Assembly (NCBI RefSeq): GCF_001591505.1
Contig: NZ_BCVA01000019.1
Location: forward strand, 31,483-95,482
Reading direction: 5' to 3'
DNA from: Neobacillus niacini NBRC 15566
GTDB taxonomy: Bacteria > Bacillota > Bacilli > Bacillales > Cytobacillaceae
Length of the DNA stretch: 64,000 nt
Translations under genes and position numbers: made by a program
Notes under the pieces: generated by a model
Databases searched by the model: none
Told to the model about the DNA's origin: nothing
The model's input: only the letters and a program-made list of their open reading frames with translations
Part shown: one piece after another, positions 60,949 to 64,000 of the stretch
How the letters are laid out: each line of letters begins with the position of its first letter
Numbering within the stretch: position 1 is the stretch's first letter

Positions 60949-62436
60949 ATGTTGGATATCATCCAGATCCATAAACAAGACAATGTTGTGGTTGCCTTAA
61001 AAGATTTATCAGCAGGTCAAACCTTTACTATAGATGGGGAAGCGATCACACTAAAAGAAGATGTGCCAAGAGGACATAAGGTAGCCATTAATAACATTTC
61101 AATCAATGAACATATCATTAAATATGGCTATCCGATTGGGCATGCCATGAAAGACATTTCTGCAGGGGAATATATACACACACATAATACAAAAACGAAC
61201 TTAGATGGTATTCAGGAATATCAATATAATCAAAAGCTAAACACCACTCTATATGAAAAAGAAAACCTAACATTCAATGGATTCAAAAGAAAAAATGGTA
61301 ATGTAGGAATTAGAAATGAACTGTGGATCGTCCCGACAGTAGGTTGTGTAAATGGTGTCGCCGAAAGAATGATTAAGCTGTTTGAAAAAGAAGTAGGCGA
61401 TATTAGCCCTTTTGAAAATGTCTTAGTCTTAAAGCACAATTACGGCTGCTCACAATTAGGTGACGATCATGAAAATACGAAGAAAATTCTTAGGGACGCG
61501 GTGATGCACCCAAATGCTGGCGGAGTATTAGTCCTAGGTCTAGGCTGTGAAAACAACAATTTATATGAATTCAAAGAAAGCTTGGGAGAATATGATGAAG
61601 ATCGAGTAAAGTTTTTAGTCTCTCAAGAAGTGACGGATGAAATTGAGGCCGGTGTTGAACTGCTTAAGGAAATTTATGAGCATGTAAGGGACGACAAGCG
61701 GGAAGCAGTACCTTTATCACAATTAAAGGTTGGTTTAAAATGCGGTGGTTCGGATGGATTCTCTGGGATTACAGCGAATCCGTTATTAGGTAGATTCTCC
61801 GATTTCTTGGTATCCCAAGGCGGAACGACGGTGTTGACAGAAGTCCCTGAAATGTTTGGTGCAGAAACGATTTTGATGGAACGGGCGGCAGATGGTGAAG
61901 TATTTGAAAAAACCGTTGAATTAATTAATGAATTCAAGGAGTATTTCATACAAAATAATCAACCAGTCTATGAAAATCCATCACCAGGAAATAAAGCCGG
62001 CGGTATTACTACCCTGGAGGATAAATCACTTGGATGTACGCAAAAAGCAGGTACATCGGTTGTAACGGATGTTCTTAAATACGGAGAAACGATCAAAAAA
62101 GAGGGTCTAAATTTATTAAGCGCCCCAGGAAATGACCTTGTAGCATCTTCCGCATTAGCTGCGGCCGGGTGTCAATTGGTACTATTTACAACGGGCCGCG
62201 GAACACCGTTTGGCGCCTTTGTTCCAACAGTAAAGATTTCCACCAATACCCCAATCTACGAGGCGAAGCCGCATTGGATTGACTTTAATGCCGGCGTACT
62301 GTTGGAAAAAGAAGCAAATGAAGTACTGCGGGAATTTATTCATTACATTATCAAAGTGGCAAGCGGTGAATGGGTGAACAACGAAAAAAATGATTTTAGA
62401 GAAATTGCTATTTTTAAAACAGGAGTTACTTTATAG
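60949..62436 (+). CDS. uxaA: Altronate dehydratase UxaA
   Basis: The 495-residue iron-dependent dehydratase converts D-altronate to 2-keto-3-deoxygluconate. The N-terminal SAF domain (about 1-80) is joined to the catalytic domain, with GFKRKNGNVGIRNELWIVPTV (from about 105, in segments), KHNYGCSQLGDDHENT (about 162-177), LKCGGSDGFSG (about 262-272) and FTTGRGTPFGAFVPTVKIS (about 418-436). It completes uxaC-uxaB-uxaA. The later enzymes (KdgK, KdgA) are not in this window. GGGAGG precedes ATG 60949. Confidence 0.96.
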   Translation: MLDIIQIHKQDNVVVALKDLSAGQTFTIDGEAITLKEDVPRGHKVAINNISINEHIIKYGYPIGHAMKDISAGEYIHTHNTKTNLDGIQEYQYNQKLNTTLYEKENLTFNGFKRKNGNVGIRNELWIVPTVGCVNGVAERMIKLFEKEVGDISPFENVLVLKHNYGCSQLGDDHENTKKILRDAVMHPNAGGVLVLGLGCENNNLYEFKESLGEYDEDRVKFLVSQEVTDEIEAGVELLKEIYEHVRDDKREAVPLSQLKVGLKCGGSDGFSGITANPLLGRFSDFLVSQGGTTVLTEVPEMFGAETILMERAADGEVFEKTVELINEFKEYFIQNNQPVYENPSPGNKAGGITTLEDKSLGCTQKAGTSVVTDVLKYGETIKKEGLNLLSAPGNDLVASSALAAAGCQLVLFTTGRGTPFGAFVPTVKISTNTPIYEAKPHWIDFNAGVLLEKEANEVLREFIHYIIKVASGEWVNNEKNDFREIAIFKTGVTL

Positions 62437-62446
62437 TAGGTCGAGG

Positions 62447-62482
62447 AAAAAACGATTAGGTGACACCTATCGTTTTTTTTGT
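62447..62482 (+). terminator. Terminator of the uronate operon
   Basis: AAAAAACGATTAGGTG pairs with CACCTATCGTTTTTT (one bulged base) and ends in eight T. Confidence 0.9.
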
Positions 62483-62602
62483 ATGCTAGTGATTGGATTG
62501 TACTTTGCGGGAGTAAATTAATTTGTCCGGACACACTTAATTCGTTAAACTAGAGAAAGAGTGTAAGAATCATCCGAAAATCTATTTAGGAGTGAGCATT
62601 GA

Positions 62603-63844
62603 ATGAATAAAAGAGTAGTGGTTACAGGTGTTGGAGCAGTCACTCCTTTGGGAAATGATGCTCATACATCATGGGAACAAATTAAGAATGGTGTTTCCGG
62701 GATCGGCCCTGCAACCCTTTTTGATGTAGATACGGTCGACGTCAAGATTGCAGCGGAAGTTAAGGGCTTTGCGCCAGAAGAGTTTATAGACAAAAAAGAA
62801 GCCAGGAGGATGGGGCGTTATAGCCAGTTTGCTATCGCAGCAAGTCAAATGGCGGTTAAAGACGCAGGAATCCAAATTGGAGAGGGGATTCAACCAGAAA
62901 GGGTCGGAGTGTGGATTGGATCAGGAATTGGCGGCTTGGCCGAATTCGAGGAACAACATCGGAAGTTTATTGAAAAAGGTCAAAGAAGGGTCAACCCGTT
63001 TACGATACCGATGTTTATTCCTGATATGGCGGCAGGACAAGTATCCATTTCACTTGGTGCAAAAGGAATCAACAATTGTTCGGTTACAGCATGTGCGTCA
63101 GGTGCTAATTCCATTGGTGATGCATTCCGCGTGATTCAAAAGGGGGATGTGGATGTGATGATTGCCGGCGGAACGGAAGCAACCATTACTGGGATGACGG
63201 TGGCGGGCTTCTCAAATATGACCGCACTTTCAAAAAATCCAGACCCGGCTACAGCGAGCAGACCATTTGATAAGAATCGTGATGGATTTGTCATTGGGGA
63301 AGGCGCAGGTATCATCGTATTAGAAGAATTAGAACATGCATTAGCTCGCGGTGCTGCCATTTACGGAGAATTAGTTGGGTATGGGGCTACAGGTGATGCC
63401 CATCATATAACTACTCCAGCACCCGAAGGAGAAGGAGCAGGCAGAGCAATGAAATTAGCATTAGCTGATGCTGGTATTACCCCTGAACAAGTTGACTATA
63501 TCAATGCTCACGGCACGTCCACCTATTATAATGATTTGTTTGAGACGTTAGCGATTAAAGATGTTTTCAAGGAACATGCCTATAAATTATCTGTTAGTTC
63601 TACAAAATCGATGACCGGCCACTTGTTAGGTGCAACTGGTGCGATAGAGGCGATTTTTTCTTTATTAGCAATCAAGGATGGAATCATCCCGCCAACCATC
63701 AATTATCAAACTCCTGATGAACAACTAGATTTAGATTATGTCCCTAATACGGCAAAAAAGAAGAATGTTCAAGTAGTTTTATCCAACTCATTAGGATTTG
63801 GCGGCCATAATGCCACCTTGATTTTTAAGAAATTTAACGCATAA
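62603..63844 (+). CDS. fabF: Beta-ketoacyl-ACP synthase II (FabF-type)
   Basis: The 413-residue condensing enzyme extends acyl-ACP with malonyl-ACP in fatty acid synthesis. The catalytic triad is intact: Cys164 in VTACASGAN, His303 in NAHGTST and His340 in [11 protein letters not shown], with Lys in STKSM. The glycine-rich C-terminal [15 protein letters not shown] is typical. Just after His303 the sequence reads TYYNDLFE, where most FabF proteins have TPxxDxxE. It stands alone, without fabH or other fab genes in view, so it may be a second FabF paralogue. TAGGAGTGA precedes ATG 62603. Confidence 0.93.
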   Translation: MNKRVVVTGVGAVTPLGNDAHTSWEQIKNGVSGIGPATLFDVDTVDVKIAAEVKGFAPEEFIDKKEARRMGRYSQFAIAASQMAVKDAGIQIGEGIQPERVGVWIGSGIGGLAEFEEQHRKFIEKGQRRVNPFTIPMFIPDMAAGQVSISLGAKGINNCSVTACASGANSIGDAFRVIQKGDVDVMIAGGTEATITGMTVAGFSNMTALSKNPDPATASRPFDKNRDGFVIGEGAGIIVLEELEHALARGAAIYGELVGYGATGDAHHITTPAPEGEGAGRAMKLALADAGITPEQVDYINAHGTSTYYNDLFETLAIKDVFKEHAYKLSVSSTKSMTGHLLGATGAIEAIFSLLAIKDGIIPPTINYQTPDEQLDLDYVPNTAKKKNVQVVLSNSLGFGGHNATLIFKKFNA

Positions 63845-63852
63845 AAATTATT

Positions 63853-64000
63853 GTCACTATAAGAGCTCTAATAATGACCGAGTTGTTTGGAAATTTGAAG
63901 TTATGGTCACCAAAAGGGCTCTGTTAGTGACCGATGCACTCGAAGAATTGAAGTTAAGGTCACTAAAAGGGTTCTTTAGTGACCGAGGCACTCGAAAAAT
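63853..64000. repeat. Tandem array of 53-bp units with inverted repeats, cut by the window end
   Basis: GTCAC starts units at 63853, 63906 and 63959, 53 bp apart. Each unit contains a left arm like GTCACTAAAAG and a right arm like TTAGTGACCGA about 12 bases later, so each can fold into a small hairpin. The first unit is the most diverged. The array begins nine bases after the fabF stop and continues beyond the window. Confidence 0.88.

Overview
The window is chromosomal DNA of a spore-forming Firmicute of the family Bacillaceae. Evidence is the low GC content, strong AGGAGG-type ribosome binding sites, GTG and TTG starts, and a B. subtilis-like order queG - yhbB-like - trmL - prkA - yhbH with a SigE-like promoter before prkA. 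A genus such as Neobacillus or a relative is possible but is only a guess. I see no rRNA, prophage, insertion sequence or CRISPR array.

Layout. (1) 1-14.1 kb, housekeeping and signalling: the 3' part of a membrane anti-sigma-like protein, tRNA-Gly(TCC), a B3/4-domain protein, queG, an amidase-domain protein, trmL, an NfrA-type flavin reductase, a 30-residue membrane peptide, prkA, yhbH, a membrane histidine kinase, a membrane diguanylate cyclase, and a DoxX-like membrane protein gene split by a frameshift. (2) 14.2-26.4 kb, 4-hydroxyproline catabolism: a multi-subunit D-hydroxyproline dehydrogenase, a sigma-54 activator with sigma-54 promoters on both sides, a 4-hydroxyproline epimerase and a paralogue lacking both catalytic cysteines, a DapA-family deaminase, a semialdehyde dehydrogenase, an AGCS symporter and an Xaa-Pro peptidase. 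(3) 26.4-41.7 kb: three beta-L-arabinofuranosidase-type glycosidases (GH127/GH146) and a fragment of a fourth, an AraC regulator, a sugar ABC importer, an M3 oligopeptidase, a DUF624 protein and a second Xaa-Pro peptidase. (4) 41.8-44.8 kb: azoreductase, PAS-GGDEF protein, DUF1646 permease. (5) 45-62.4 kb, pectin and uronate use: oxidoreductase, ABC importer with two paralogous binding proteins, GH105 hydrolase, ManA-like isomerase, YesM/YesN-like two-component system, sugar isomerase, uxaC-uxaB-uxaA. (6) 62.6-64 kb: a FabF-type synthase and the start of a repeat array.

How the genes fit together: GH127 enzymes are known to remove beta-L-arabinofuranose from hydroxyproline-linked arabino-oligosaccharides of plant extensins. 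Here such enzymes sit beside Xaa-Pro peptidases, an oligopeptidase, an importer and a complete route from trans-4-hydroxy-L-proline to 2-oxoglutarate. My main inference is that 14-42 kb forms a locus for using extensin-type hydroxyproline-rich glycopeptides, next to a rhamnogalacturonan/galacturonate locus. Several cre-like sites suggest CcpA control of the sugar parts, while sigma-54 with its activator controls the hydroxyproline part.

Three unrelated intergenic tandem arrays (periods 52, 21 and 53 bp) are a second theme. Two have an inverted repeat in every unit, and the third has phased A-tracts.
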